A DNA stretch of 64,000 nt, taken from contig JASPKZ010009905.1 of NCBI GenBank assembly GCA_030220185.1, forward strand, positions 1 through 64,000, written 5' to 3'. Each line of letters starts with the position of its first letter. The stretch's first letter is position 1. Source of the stretch: Diploptera punctata (taxonomy: Eukaryota; Arthropoda; Insecta; Blattodea; Blaberidae). The translations under genes and the position numbers were made by a program. The notes under the pieces are model-generated. The model was given only the letters and a program-made list of their open reading frames with translations. It did not search any database and was not told where the DNA came from. This document shows, piece after piece, positions 49,136-59,026 of the stretch.

Positions 49136-49583
49136 TTGGATTCATTATAATTTTTAACGTTTTATTTTTCGGCAACCCAATTATTATGGTTTCGACACTA
49201 ATCTTGGTAATTTTTTATATCTTATACTGTTTTACCCCTTCTCCCGCTCCCAAACCTGAATTATTTGTTCAAGTCACGTGATGTAAGCGTATATTTACAG
49301 GCGATCTTTGATAAACATGTGCTTACGTGCATAACTTATGAACAATATAAAATTCTATCCTAAAACATATAGCGTTAAAACTAGCATGTCTGTTAGAAGT
49401 TTTTAAGACTACACATTTCTTCAACAAAGATCAACTGTAAAAAAGTGGAAGAGTTTCGATTTTTAAAGGGTATCATACATCATATAAAGCCATTTTTAAT
49501 ATTACGAAGCTTGGTATTAGGACGTTTCTTAAAATGTTATTTCTTACACAAATATTCTGTTTTATTGGACTTTACAAGATGAC

Positions 49584-49584
<1 letters not shown>
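49136..49584. other. Spacer
   Basis: AT-rich; nothing recognised. Confidence 0.4.

Positions 49585-49666
<82 letters not shown>
49585..49666. repeat. (AAT)n microsatellite
   Basis: About 27 AAT triplets immediately before the RT-B frame; the Asn run in translation is an artefact. Confidence 0.95.
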
Positions 49667-49760
49667 TAGTATTTATAGACATAGAAAAAGCCTACGGTAA
49701 CATTCCTACATCAAAATTATGGAAAGTCTTAAAACTAAAAAAAAAAAAATCCAACACTGA

Positions 49761-50360
49761 TTGAAGCAATTCAAAAAACTATATTCAGAATCATATGTGC
49801 AAGTAAAAATGGGAAAGTACTTGTCTAAAGGTTTGCAAACAAATAAAGGATTACGACAGGGATGCTGTATATCTCCAACATTAAATAAGATTTATACTGA
49901 AAAAGCTATTGGAGAATGGAAAAAGAAATGTAGACCGATGGGAATACCACTAGATGATAATTCAACAATGTATACACTCCAGTTTGCAGATGACCAATTG
50001 ATATTGGCTCAAGAATTTGAAGATATAGAATACCTCACTAGAAAATTAATACAAGAATATAGTTTATGGGGTTTAAAGATCAATATGGATAAATCTAGAT
50101 ATATGACAATAGGGGATCTTCCTCAAGATTTAATACTAGAAGAAAATTTAGGGACAATTAAATACACTGAAGAATATAAGTATTTGGGAATTAAAATTAC
50201 TAAAGATGGAAAACAAGAAACAGAGATAAGAAACAGGATCAATATAGAGAAGTATGCTATATCTGCCCTAAATGGAATAGTATGGGACAAACATATCTTC
50301 AAAGAAACAAAAAAAAAAACTATTTTTAATACAATAATCAGAAGCATCATTACCTATTGA
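49761..50360 (+). pseudogene. RT-B reverse transcriptase frame
   Basis: About 199 codons: SYVQVKMGKYLSKGLQTNKG, LRQGCCISPTLNKIYTEKAI (block 4), TLQFADDQLILAQEFEDIEY (catalytic box FADD at 49983-49994), GLKINMDKSRYM, EEYKYLGIKITKDGKQETEI and ALNGIVWDKHIFKETKKKTI, then a stop at TTACCTATTGA. A frame slip at an A-run near 49750 disconnects block 3. Confidence 0.9.
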
Positions 50361-50446
50361 GCTGATGTGTGGGCTTTAAATGCACAATGAAAAAAAAAAT
50401 ACTCGCCACTGAAATGGACTACTGGAGACATGCTGCAAGAATATCC

Positions 50447-50795
50447 GATTCCGATTGAGGGTCTTTCCACTTTTCAGCGGTTGCCCTTTTACCAGCCGGC
50501 TGCTGGCCCTTCACATCCACATGTGTCAATCACAGAGGTAGATGATCAACAGCCAGTGTAGGGGTGACATGTGGTTAGCATGTCGAGTCCCCCAGCCGTT
50601 ATAGCTGGTTCCTCAACCTGGAGCCGCTACTTATTGTAGCTACCCAATTGCCTCACGATGCTGGGTGGGCACCGGTCCCATACTGGCCGAAATACCATGA
50701 GAAAATGTCTTCCCCCATGGAGACTCGAACCAGCGCAAGTCCCGTAGCTCTGCGTCAAGGCTTCCTACCTTAACCGCTCGGCTACGGCGCGGGAC
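50447..50795 (-). mobile_element. SINE-4, full length, with 12-base duplication
   Basis: Minus-strand head CGCCGTAGCCGAGCGGTTAA (box A), box B GCTGGTTCGAGTCTCC, body CATGGGGGAAGACATTTTCT and GGGACCGGTGCCCACCCAGC, end near AAAGTGGAAAGACC. GCAAGAATATCC at 50435-50446 is repeated at 50796-50807. Younger than the RT-B copy it interrupts. Confidence 0.94.
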
Positions 50796-50846
50796 GCAAG
50801 AATATCCACGAAGGATAAAATCAGAAATTCATATATAAAAGAAAAA

Positions 50847-51041
50847 ATGCAGGTACAATATTCAATATTAGATTTTATAAATAAGAAACAATTAAATTGG
50901 TACGGACACATTAGAAGGATGGAAGAAGGAAGACTACCTAATATAATCATGGATTGGGAACCACAGGGAAGGAAAAGAAGGGTAGACCAAATATTACGTG
51001 GATTCAGGGAATCAATGAAGCTACGAGGGAATGGGAAATAG
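50847..51041 (+). pseudogene. RT-B C-terminal frame after the SINE
   Basis: About 64 codons: YSILDFINKKQLNWYGHIRR, MEEGRLPNIIMDWEPQGRKR, with a slip just before the expected GRP motif (RVDQILRGFRES). The remainder (EEDIWMNRQEWKNVLKQMCS) is in another frame. Confidence 0.85.
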
Positions 51042-51165
51042 AAGAAGATATATGGATGAACAGACAAGAATGGAAAAATGTGTTGAAACAAATGTGTAGT
51101 TAAACTGTGAACATGGGTACCGGAAAAATTTATATTCATTGTAAAAATAATAAAAAAATAAGAAG

Positions 51166-51539
51166 AAGAAAAAACGAAAAGAAAATTTGTTTAACCTGTT
51201 ACGGTTGAAACTCAAGGCCTTGGTACAGTATATCAGTCATTGAAAACCACATAAGGCCAGTAGCCAGCACAGAAACATGTGATGCATAACTTGAGAACAC
51301 AGACTTCAAATTATTAATGACTTGACTTGTATTCTGTAGTAAAATAAGTGGAAACTATTGCTTATCAATTTTCATAATTATTTAAAACAGTTATTTGTTT
51401 TTCCTGAAAAATTTACCAAAATTGAGTTACGAGGTTTTCATTGTCCACCATCGATACAATGTCTACCACTCAATCAGAATAGATATATTTGCAATAATAA
51501 AATTATGCTTATAAAGGTAAGATAAATATTTAAATAATA
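51166..51539. other. Spacer
   Basis: Nothing recognised except AAT triplets at 51534-51560. Confidence 0.4.
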
Positions 51540-51620
51540 ATAATAATAATAATAATAAATAATAGTTGAATTAAGAATAAATTAAATAACAGATTTTCTG
51601 AAGAAGGAATTATAAATCGT

Positions 51621-51854
51621 GTGAGACAAGGCTGCCCCCTATCCCCAACACTCTTGATTTATATCAATGAAGTAATATGTTGCTGGAACACTAATAGAAA
51701 ATTAAACACCATACTGTTTGCAGATAACCAAATAATAATAGCAAATTCCGAAAATAATCTACAGAAAGGTCTGAATGAACTTAACAAAATTACAGAAGAA
51801 TATGGTTTGAAGATATCTACAGAAAAACAAAAATTATGGCATTTCAAGGTGTAG
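51621..51854 (+). pseudogene. RT-C reverse transcriptase palm, catalytic Asp lost
   Basis: About 77 codons: RQGCPLSPTLLIYINEVICC (block 4) and NTILFADNQIIIANSENNLQ with AAC at 51726-51728 in place of the second catalytic GAC/GAT. GLKISTEKQKLW follows. The enzyme would be inactive even without the later frameshift. Confidence 0.88.
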
Positions 51855-52047
51855 ATCCTGTCAGAAGTAAAATTGTACTGGACAATAAAATTTTGCAGCA
51901 GGTGAATAATTTTACATATCTAGGATGCAATATCTCATATGAAGAAGAAAAGGATGTAAATGCGAAAATATCTAAATTTTTAAGAATTTAGGGTTAATAA
52001 ATTCTATCTTCAAGCCACAGTTAGTCCAAAAGCATTCAAGACTGAAA

Positions 52048-52413
52048 GTGTATAAAACACTGGCTCTTCCAACTCTTTTCTATGGTAGCGAGGTATGGAC
52101 GTTGAAACAGAAGGACATACAGAGACTTAGATGTGCTGAAATGAGATATCTTCGGAGGACTGCAGGATACACACTACTAGATCACAAAAAAAATGAAGAC
52201 ATCTTAGAAAAATTACACATGGAATCTTTAGAAAACAACATTTCTGATTATAAGTCAAGATGGATGCAACATGTTCATCGAATGAAAGATCACAGAATAC
52301 CCAAACAAATGTTAAGATATCAACCTGCAGGAAGAAGAAGACCAGGACGTCCACTCAAAAGACTTCTGGATGGTGTTTCTCTTGAGGCCGAAAAAGGTCA
52401 TCAAATGGCCTAA
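52048..52413 (+). pseudogene. RT-C thumb and C-terminal module
   Basis: About 121 codons: YKTLALPTLFYGSEVWTLKQ, MRYLRRTAGYTLLDHKKNED, SRWMQHVHRMKDHRIPKQML, RYQPAGRRRPGRPLKRLLDG and the stop after HQMA. Confidence 0.9.
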
Positions 52414-52440
52414 ATTCGTGAATGTACAATGATGATGATG

Positions 52441-52535
52441 ATAATAATAGTTTAATTTATTCTCTGAGAGTTAAGGCCATATGACCTCCTCAAGTAAACC
52501 AGCACAAATATACAAAAATTACGTATAAATGTTTT
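52441..52535 (-). mobile_element. RT-J 3'-terminal motif, antisense
   Basis: AATTTATTCTCTGAGAGTTA, AGGCCATATGACCTCCTCAA and GTAAACCAGCACAAATATAC, with ATG/AAT triplets on its left, i.e. on the tail side. Confidence 0.65.
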
Positions 52536-53056
52536 ATACGTATATACAATATACTAATTATAATTAATCAAAAAATACATTAAAAATTCAGTGTAAATTT
52601 CGTGTACATGCAACATTTTATACATATAACATAAATAATAAAAAATAAATAAATAACATAGTAGTGCCTAGAAAATAACTGTTACTATATAAATATCTGT
52701 CGTTTAATTGTAGATTTAACGAATAAATTAGGCAAAATAAAAAATGGGGGGAAAAGATGTTTAAGAGACAAATCTATTAATGATAGAATAAATGTTTTTG
52801 TCTGCAGAGGAAAATTATTTACACAGGCTCAAATTCAAATTGTCAAGTGAACGGCTAAGATATACAATATGTGTTGAATTATGCTAAATTTAACGAATAA
52901 AAGAGAGAAAGTTGGAAACATAATGGTTAGTTAAAAATAAAACAGTTCATAACAGATTAAATTTAGTTGTTTGACAGAAGAAAATTAATTAAAGAAGCTG
53001 AATTCAAAGTGTCAAGCCTCAACGCCAACCATTGATTTATATTAAAAGAGAGAAAA
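52536..53056. other. Probable RT-J 3' UTR and spacer
   Basis: AT-rich; may continue the antisense RT-J UTR. No coding blocks seen. Confidence 0.35.
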
Positions 53057-53533
53057 ATAAATAATAGTTTTAAAAAACTAAAACACAACGCTTTATTAGA
53101 AAACCGAACTCAAAAATGAAAATAATTTTAATTTCCAACACGCTTGGGATAAATTTAAAGTGGTCAATAAAAAAATCATCTCCAACACATATAGCAATAA
53201 AACTAGAATTATCAACAAAAAGAAAATAATTTTACCATCAAAAGCGTGGGGTGCTCTATATCAATTAATATGTTTGATAATAAACAGATTTTGGTAAAAG
53301 TAAAGTCTCTAAGAAGAACATGTAAAAATCATAAAAAGCACCCCACGCTGTTGATGGTAAAATTATTTTCTTTTTGTTGATAATTCTAGTTTTATTCTAT
53401 ATGTGTTGGAGATGATTTTTTTATTGACCACTTTAAATTTATCCCAAGCGTGATGGAAATTAAAATTATTTTTCATTTTTGAGTTCGGTTTTCTAATAAA
53501 GCGTGTTGTTTTAGTTTTTTAAAACTATTATTT
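53057..53533. mobile_element. Fold-back segment, copy 2
   Basis: The outer stem AATAATAGTTTTAAAAAACT / its complement AGTTTTTTAAAACTATTATT continues through AAACACAACGCTTTATTAGA and the 190-base arms seen in copy 1. Spacer about 80 bases. Confidence 0.85.
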
Positions 53534-54020
53534 ATTTTTTAGTTTTAATATTTTACAGAATAAGATAAGAATGTAAATATCTTCAAATTCCATACTAATT
53601 GTAGCATGAGCTAAAAGTATTACTCTTCTAAAAAAATCCTCCCCAGCCGTTGAACCAGCGACCTATGGATTACTGAAATTATATACCACTAGTTGACCGG
53701 TCTACCAACTGAGCTCTTACACGATTGACTAAAAAGTCGACAAGTCCGTAACCTATTATACCAGTTTTATTTTTTTTTCTGATGATTCTGGCCAGGAATT
53801 TAGAAATAGAATATGAAATTATTGTAGTTGTCACGGGTTCCTTTACAAGTATACAACATTTTAAGTCGATCCATTATTAAGTGGGTGATGAACGAGAAAG
53901 ATTCGTTGATGATAGAATGATAGATTAGTTAGATAGATAGATGATAGATAGATAGATAGATAGATAGAGTAGATAGAAGATGATAGATAGATAGATAGAT
54001 CGATATAGTAGATAGATAGC
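53057..54020 (+). repeat. Composite dispersed repeat, copy 2
   Basis: Same plan as 7.96-9.02 kb: palindrome (53057-53533), linker, tRNA-like segment (53635-53725), TTGACTAAAAAGTCGAC, one tail block and (GATA)n. The tail has a single block in place of two and the GATA run is longer and more broken. Confidence 0.8.
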
Positions 54021-54022
54021 TA
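53925..54022. repeat. (GATA)n microsatellite
   Basis: GATA/TAGA tetranucleotides with several interruptions. Confidence 0.95.
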
Positions 54023-55051
54023 GATGTCAAGCTATATAAGGTGTAAGAAAGAAAACAATTAGGATTTCCTGTGGAGTGTTGAAAGTCAAGATAGGCCACG
54101 AACATGGTTCAGATTCGTAACAGAATTGCCAATTATACCAATAAATAGCCTAGATTACAAGAGAGATAATAGGATTACAAAGATATATTGTAATTAATTA
54201 AAAACAAAAAAAAACTTACCTGTGATCCACCGCCATAAAGTCCCCGTGAGTTGCTCGTCCCTGGCACCAGAAGGCTCTGAGTTCGAGTGAAAAGTTTCCT
54301 CGAATCGAAACATAATACTAAACTTTCAGGATGGGACACTGGTCACTCTGGAATGTCTCTTGAAGACTCGAGCGAGGGCGTTCAAAGCTTTTTTCGGCGC
54401 ATTTCATTTAACACTTTCCCAAAACTTAACTTCTACTCAAAGTACTTTCCTCCAGTGTTCACTTAAAATTGCTAATTTGTCTCCTTATCGAAAACTACCT
54501 TCCTACGTATAACGAACTCTTCAAACAGGTGTATCCTTTGTTACCAGACCATTTCTTAGGTTCATTTGTTTTTTTTTACACATCTTTGGTAGTGGGTGGG
54601 CATGTTTGCAGACGTTTCTGACTTTTGCACCCGTTTTAGAATTTTTTCTACTTGTTGAAGAAGAGGCGGCACTAATGATTCGAAAGAGTCATTTCTGCTA
54701 ACTATAAATCAATAAATAGAACAATATCAAGTCTTCAAATTCTGTTCTAGTGTTTTACGCAAATATATTGAAAGGTTTGGGGAATATTATGGTTTCTAAA
54801 TCAAAATCCTTTAACTGATTTTCTTTGGAAGGAAAATCAATTGCGGAGACATTTTTTTTAATATAAAATGTATTTACTGTTAAAAACATTTTTTTGGTCC
54901 TAAAACAACAAATTACAGTCCTTCGTGTCGAGAGCACACTTCATGACAAAAGTTTGTGATTAGAGTCTTGCTTGTTCTGCACTTGCTTGTACATCACAGT
55001 TGCACAAATCGTCAAAATAACGTCTTCTATTACGATATGTTTATATTATTT
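54023..55051. other. Spacer, nothing recognised
   Basis: No coding or repeat family recognised. CTCTGAGTTCGAGTG near 54275 is a weak box B look-alike. Confidence 0.4.
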
Positions 55052-55178
55052 GACTGCTGTTATTATACTGACGGATGAGAGAGACTGCTGTTATTATACT
55101 GACGGATGAGAGAGACTGCTGTTATTATACTGACGGATGAGAGAGACTGCTGATTATTATACCGACGGATGAGATGAG
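55052..55178 (+). repeat. Four tandem 31-base units
   Basis: GACTGCTGTTATTATACTGA plus CGGATGAGAGA occurs three times exactly (55052, 55083, 55114) and a fourth time with small changes. Confidence 0.97.
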
Positions 55179-55388
55179 ACTTCTAAGAAAAAGTTTTACA
55201 ATCGTCCTGCAATACAATAAAAAAACTAATTACAGTAAAAAACAAAAATATCACCAGTTTTGCTAGGATTTTACGTATATACGATATATTCTTTCCCATC
55301 ATTGGCTGACTTTTCTGACTAATTACTTTAGAGACTAATAAGATATATATATTAATTGGTGTTTCGCAGTATAATGTATGATATTTAG
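55179..55388. other. Spacer
   Basis: Nothing recognised. Confidence 0.4.
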
Positions 55389-55660
55389 ATTATTATTATT
55401 CTATTATTTATTATTATTATTATTACTATTATTATTATTATTATTATCGTATCATTATTGTTATTACCCTATGAAATGTTGTTTGTACATGACATTTACA
55501 TTGCTACATTTCTTGTATCTTTAACTGTTTATAATTAGTACAGTGTATATCTATATTTGTCAAATATTTATTTGTATTTGTGCTGGTTGAGTGGAAGAGA
55601 GGGCCTTATGGCCTTAACTCTGCCAGAATAAATAAAGTATTATTATTATTATTATATTTA
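55389..55660 (+). mobile_element. RT-J 3' UTR and terminal motif
   Basis: ATT run, then CGTATCATTATTGTTATTAC, GTTTGTACATGACATTTACA, CTGTTTATAATTAGTACAGT and GTGCTGGTTGAGTGGAAGAG, GGCCTTATGGCCTTAACTCT and an ATT tail. Nearly identical to 48.88-49.08 kb, including the upstream ATT junction. Confidence 0.88.
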
Positions 55661-55814
55661 CTCTAAATATGTTGACCAAGAATTAAGTCAATTACTTCAA
55701 TTAATGGAGCTTAAAGATAAATTTTATAAAATTAAGAGTTCTATCAATTAAGATTATTATTATTTAATTTTTATTATAAAATATATTAGTGAGACTATAC
55801 TTGTTTGTTGGGAA
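55661..55814. other. Spacer
   Basis: Nothing recognised. Confidence 0.4.
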
Positions 55815-55830
55815 TAATGCTTAAATTTGG

Positions 55831-56070
55831 ATGCGATACATGGACTCTTACTTTAAGGGGAGAGAAAGGAGATTACGAGTATTTGAGAATAATATTCTTC
55901 AGAAAATTGTTCGGCCAAAGAGAGATGAACAGACACGTGAATGGAGAAGGCTACTTAACAGTGAACTACATGGTCGTTATAGGATGCCAGATATAATAAG
56001 AACAGTTAAGTCTCATAGACTGCGATGGGCAGGACATGTGGTACGAATGGGGAATGAAAGACGTGCATGA
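55831..56070 (+). pseudogene. RT-A frame before the duplication
   Basis: About 79 codons to MGNERRA, then TGA in place of TGG (Trp). FGPKRDEQT appears as VRPKRDEQT. Confidence 0.85.
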
Positions 56071-56300
56071 AAGCTTCTTGTAGGAAAACCAGAAGGAAAA
56101 CGCCCAGTGCCTGGAAGCTTCTTGTAGGAAAACCAGACGGAAAACGCCCAGTTGGTAGACCAAGAATGAGGTGGGAGAATAACATAACTATGATTTTGAG
56201 GGAAGTAGATTATACAGAGAATGATTGGAAAACATTAGCTCAGGATACAGATGTATGGAGAGCTTATGTCCGCGCGGCCATGAACCTACGAGTTCGATAG
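56067..56300 (+). pseudogene. RT-A frame after the duplication
   Basis: About 77 codons: AWKLLVGKPDGKRPVGRPRM, RWENNITMILREVDYTENDW (a base shift within), VWRAYVRAAMNLRVR. Confidence 0.85.
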
Positions 56301-56318
56301 TGCCAGTGAGTTAGTTAG

Positions 56319-56454
56319 CCTATTATAATAATATATTATTGCACATCAATTTGACACCATTATATATTACATCGTATAACACGCATTACATCATATATTA
56401 AACATATACCTTTAGGTCAAAGGGGACAAGTGCACTTTACCTCGACTTCTGGAG
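56319..56454. other. Spacer
   Basis: Nothing recognised. Confidence 0.4.
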
Positions 56455-57157
56455 TATCATCAAATAAATGTTTGTTTGTTTGTTTGTTTGTATTTCATTG
56501 CGCGGCCATACCGTTGATCCGATTGTGATGGGGGTTTTTTTGCAAAATATTCAGGAGATTCATCGCGATGAACATAGGCTATACGAGAGTTGTGATACCT
56601 AACTCCTACACCCTTAAAAATCGCCCTTTGTAGTGGAAAACTTGAAAAAAATAGCTCTTTGGACGGTTAAATGCTTTACGGTGCCTAAACCATACCAAAT
56701 ACACAAAATTAATGTACACAGAATTGATAATATCTCAAAAAGCTCTACAAAAAAAAGACCGCGACAGCATATGTTTATCTCTTACGGATAACTCACAATA
56801 ACCATTTTTGTCTTTCATCATTGATGCCAAGAAGATTGAGATAAGTAGATTCCCGTGCAACACCGGGTAATCAGCACGGGGAATCTTAAAATAATTACGA
56901 TATACATTTATAATTATTTTTCATTTTACATATTCAACTAATCATAAGAAGTAGGCCTACATTAATGTTTGTCTTTCAGCTCATTTATGCCAAGGAGATC
57001 GGGATGAATAGATTCCCGGACAACGCCGGGGTAAACAGCACGGGGTATCTAGAAATAATTACGATATACATATTTCCTTTACTTATTCAACTAAACATAA
57101 AAGCACATTAATTTACATTTATTTAAGCGTAGCAGCGCACGCCGGGCATTAGCTAGT
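56455..57157 (+). mobile_element. Possible Helitron-like non-autonomous element
   Basis: TTTG repeats, CATTGCGCGGCCATACCGTT, GATCCGATTGTGATGGGGGT, then two similar blocks (AGATTCCCGTGCAACACCGG and AGATTCCCGGACAACGCCGG each followed by CAGCACGGGG.ATCT). It ends GCGTAGCAGCGCACGCCGGG CATTAGCTAG|T. A GC hairpin shortly before CTAG|T is what Helitron 3' ends show. The 5' TC end was not located. Confidence 0.4.
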
Positions 57158-57605
57158 GTATAAAATATATTCCATTCCATTACGGCAGTTCAACCTCTCG
57201 CCTTATAGATGCTTACACGTGCCACACGCCACCCGGACCTGACCTGTCGGGAGAGGGATTTTAACTATGGATTACATACATACATTTTTTGAACACACAA
57301 TGATACATGAAGGATATAATGCGAAGCATTATATTTAGGCATATTATAACTTGGTTCTCCATTATAGTTTAACCTCTCACGTTATAAGTGAATTCACATG
57401 ACCCACGCCACTCAGGCCTTTCAGTGACAGGACCTGCCAGGAAACGAATTTCAAATTTGAATCACACACATTTTTGACGGAAAAGGAGATGGAGATACTC
57501 CCGAATGAGCGGTCAGTTTAATTCACGGCCTCCTACAAGACAACACAAACATTTAAGACGAAGCACACCATTCACCCATACATTCTTACTGAACAAAGCG
57601 ATTAT
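57158..57605. other. Spacer with two similar blocks
   Basis: TTCAACCTCTCGCCTTATAG ... CACGCCACCCGGACCTGACC near 57190 resembles TTTAACCTCTCACGTTATAA ... CACGCCACTCAGGCC near 57368: a short direct duplication, unassigned. Confidence 0.45.
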
Positions 57606-57765
57606 GATGGCCAGATGTTGTCCGGGGAGAGTTCCAGCTTTACAGTTTTACTGACATGTGCCTTTCAGATGAAGAAAACCCCGAAAAAAACTGTCACCCA
57701 GGAAACTTGTCTCCACCGGCCATCGAACCCGGCCCTTCTATGTATGAGACATCGACGCTACGGAA
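57606..57765 (-). mobile_element. SINE-1 5' half, antisense, diverged
   Basis: GATGGCCAGATGTTGTCCGG, TTACTGACATGTGCCTTTCA, GTCACCCAGGAAACTTGTCT and GGCCATCGAACCCGGCCC (box B complement). Confidence 0.7.
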
Positions 57766-57780
57766 ATATTATATTTCACC

Positions 57781-57958
57781 TCTGTGATCCTGGGGTAGCG
57801 TCACTGCCTCGTAAATAATGGGCCCGGATTCGATCCCCGGTCAAGACAAGTTACCTGGGTGATATTTTTCCAGGTTTTTTCCCTCACCTATAAGATAAAT
57901 GTCAGGAAACGTGAAGGCCCAAACGGTCCCCGAACATTATCTAGTCATAATTACCTTA
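57781..57958 (+). mobile_element. SINE-1 5' half, sense, cut by a Tigger-like MITE
   Basis: GATCCTGGGGTAGCGTCACT (box A region), GGGCCCGGATTCGATCCCCG (box B), TTACCTGGGTGATATTTTTC, GAAGGCCCAAACGGTCCCCG, then the MITE begins. Confidence 0.75.
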
Positions 57959-57960
57959 TA

Positions 57961-58545
57961 CATTAGAAGCTCCTTATTCGCGGTTTCATTATTCACGGAT
58001 TACAAAATTGCGACACAGTTCCTGTATTCGCGGCCAAACATTTCTTTATTCGCGGATCCAGTCGGTGTATTGGAAGGATTAGTATCCTTTATTAACGCAT
58101 CGGCAAATTTGTACTGCAGACACGTGCCAAGGCGGCTTTTACACAAAGAGGGATTCAAACCAAATGGACAAATTAATATCAACGTATTGTCACTAAGGCT
58201 AAAGTTAGTTGTTAAAAGCCACCGCCGCAGTATTTAACGTGCCGCTATGCTCGTTGATAAAATGCCGCCGTCGCCACGATCGGTGTCTTATTGTTTCAAC
58301 TTGTCATTCGTTGCAATAATTTTGATTGAATAACATGTGTTTGTTCCGCTTTGTTGCCAATTTATAATGTCGAGTAAAAGGAAAATTGTTCAAAATCTCT
58401 TTAATTTATTTTATTTTGACAATTTTTACTTTATTTTGGAACGTATCCCCTATATATCCCATAAAATCAACATTCTATATTCGCCGTTTCTATATTCGCG
58501 GCATAATTGCGGAACATATCCCCCGCGAATAAGGCGCTTTTACTG
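57961..58545. mobile_element. Tigger/pogo-like MITE (585 bases)
   Basis: 23-base inverted ends with three differences (left CATTAGAAGCTCCTTATTCG, right complement CAGTAAAAGCGCCTTATTCG, each followed by CGG), TA on both sides. The motif TATTCGCGG or TTATTCGCGG recurs inside near 57972, 58024, 58051 and 58493, as expected for transposase-binding subterminal sites. MSSKRKIVQNL at 58367 resembles the start of a pogo/Tigger transposase, then decays. Internally deleted. Confidence 0.82.
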
Positions 58546-58816
58546 TATTCATTACGTTCACTATGAATTATCGAGTAAGTGGTGTGTTTCGTCTTAAATG
58601 TTTGTGCTGTCTCGGAGGAGGTCCCGGATTGAAGTGATCACTCATTCGAGGAGATCATCAATGTCCTTGTGTTGTCAAAAAAATATGTATGTTACCCAAA
58701 TGCTAATTCTCTCCCGACGAGTGAAGCCACTGTAACACCCGAGTGGAGTAGCACATATAAATTTGCCTATAACGTGAGGTAAGACTACGATGGAAGGAAG
58801 ATGAAGAAAAATAAAC

Positions 58817-58856
<40 letters not shown>

Positions 58857-59026
58857 GGTCTTAGGGCAGTAACATGATAAGCCACATTCTATTAAGAAAT
58901 GTCATTTATTATAATGATAGTAAATAAATCATTAAAATATCCATAATACCATTTGTAAGTGCGCCAATCATGAGTAGGGCTAGGATTTTTATGTAATAAA
59001 AGATAAGGTTGCAATACAGATAATAT
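58546..59026. other. Spacer with (TA)n at 58820-58852
   Basis: Nothing else recognised. Confidence 0.45.

Larger units (their letters stand above)
49667..51165 (+). mobile_element. RT-B LINE, longest sense copy, split by SINE-4
   Basis: Starts VFIDIEKAYGNIPTSKLWKV (block 3), continues through the palm and thumb to ~50435, is interrupted by an antisense SINE-4, and resumes with the C-terminal part ending about 51105. The tail is A/GAA-rich (AATAAGAAGAAGAAAAAACG). The region upstream of block 3 is absent and replaced by (AAT)n. Confidence 0.92.
51560..52440 (+). mobile_element. RT-C LINE, 5'-truncated
   Basis: Holds RT block 4 to the end, the 3' UTR (ATTCGTGAATGTACAATG) and an ATG tail. Broken in at least two places (51850-51990). 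The last 150 bases are almost the same as at 1.97-2.13 kb. The catalytic box is FADN in place of FADD. Confidence 0.9.
55815..56318 (+). mobile_element. RT-A copy with 40-base internal duplication
   Basis: Starts at GCDTWTLTLRGE, passes REERRLRVFENNILQKIVRP, YRMPDIIRTVKSHRLRWAGH, a stop at GTGCATGAAAG, then GCTTCTTGTAGGAAAACCAG twice (the segment coding KLLVGKPEGKRPV), and the end VWRAYVRAAMNLRVR with GTGCCAGTGAGTTAGTTAG. Confidence 0.9.

Noticed and set aside
49534..49764. Poly-Asn protein start fused to the RT-B frame
   Set aside because: The Asn run is (AAT)n at the truncation point of the element.
57899..58237. 112-codon frame across the SINE-1/Tigger-like junction
   Set aside because: It spans two unrelated repeats and has no domain.
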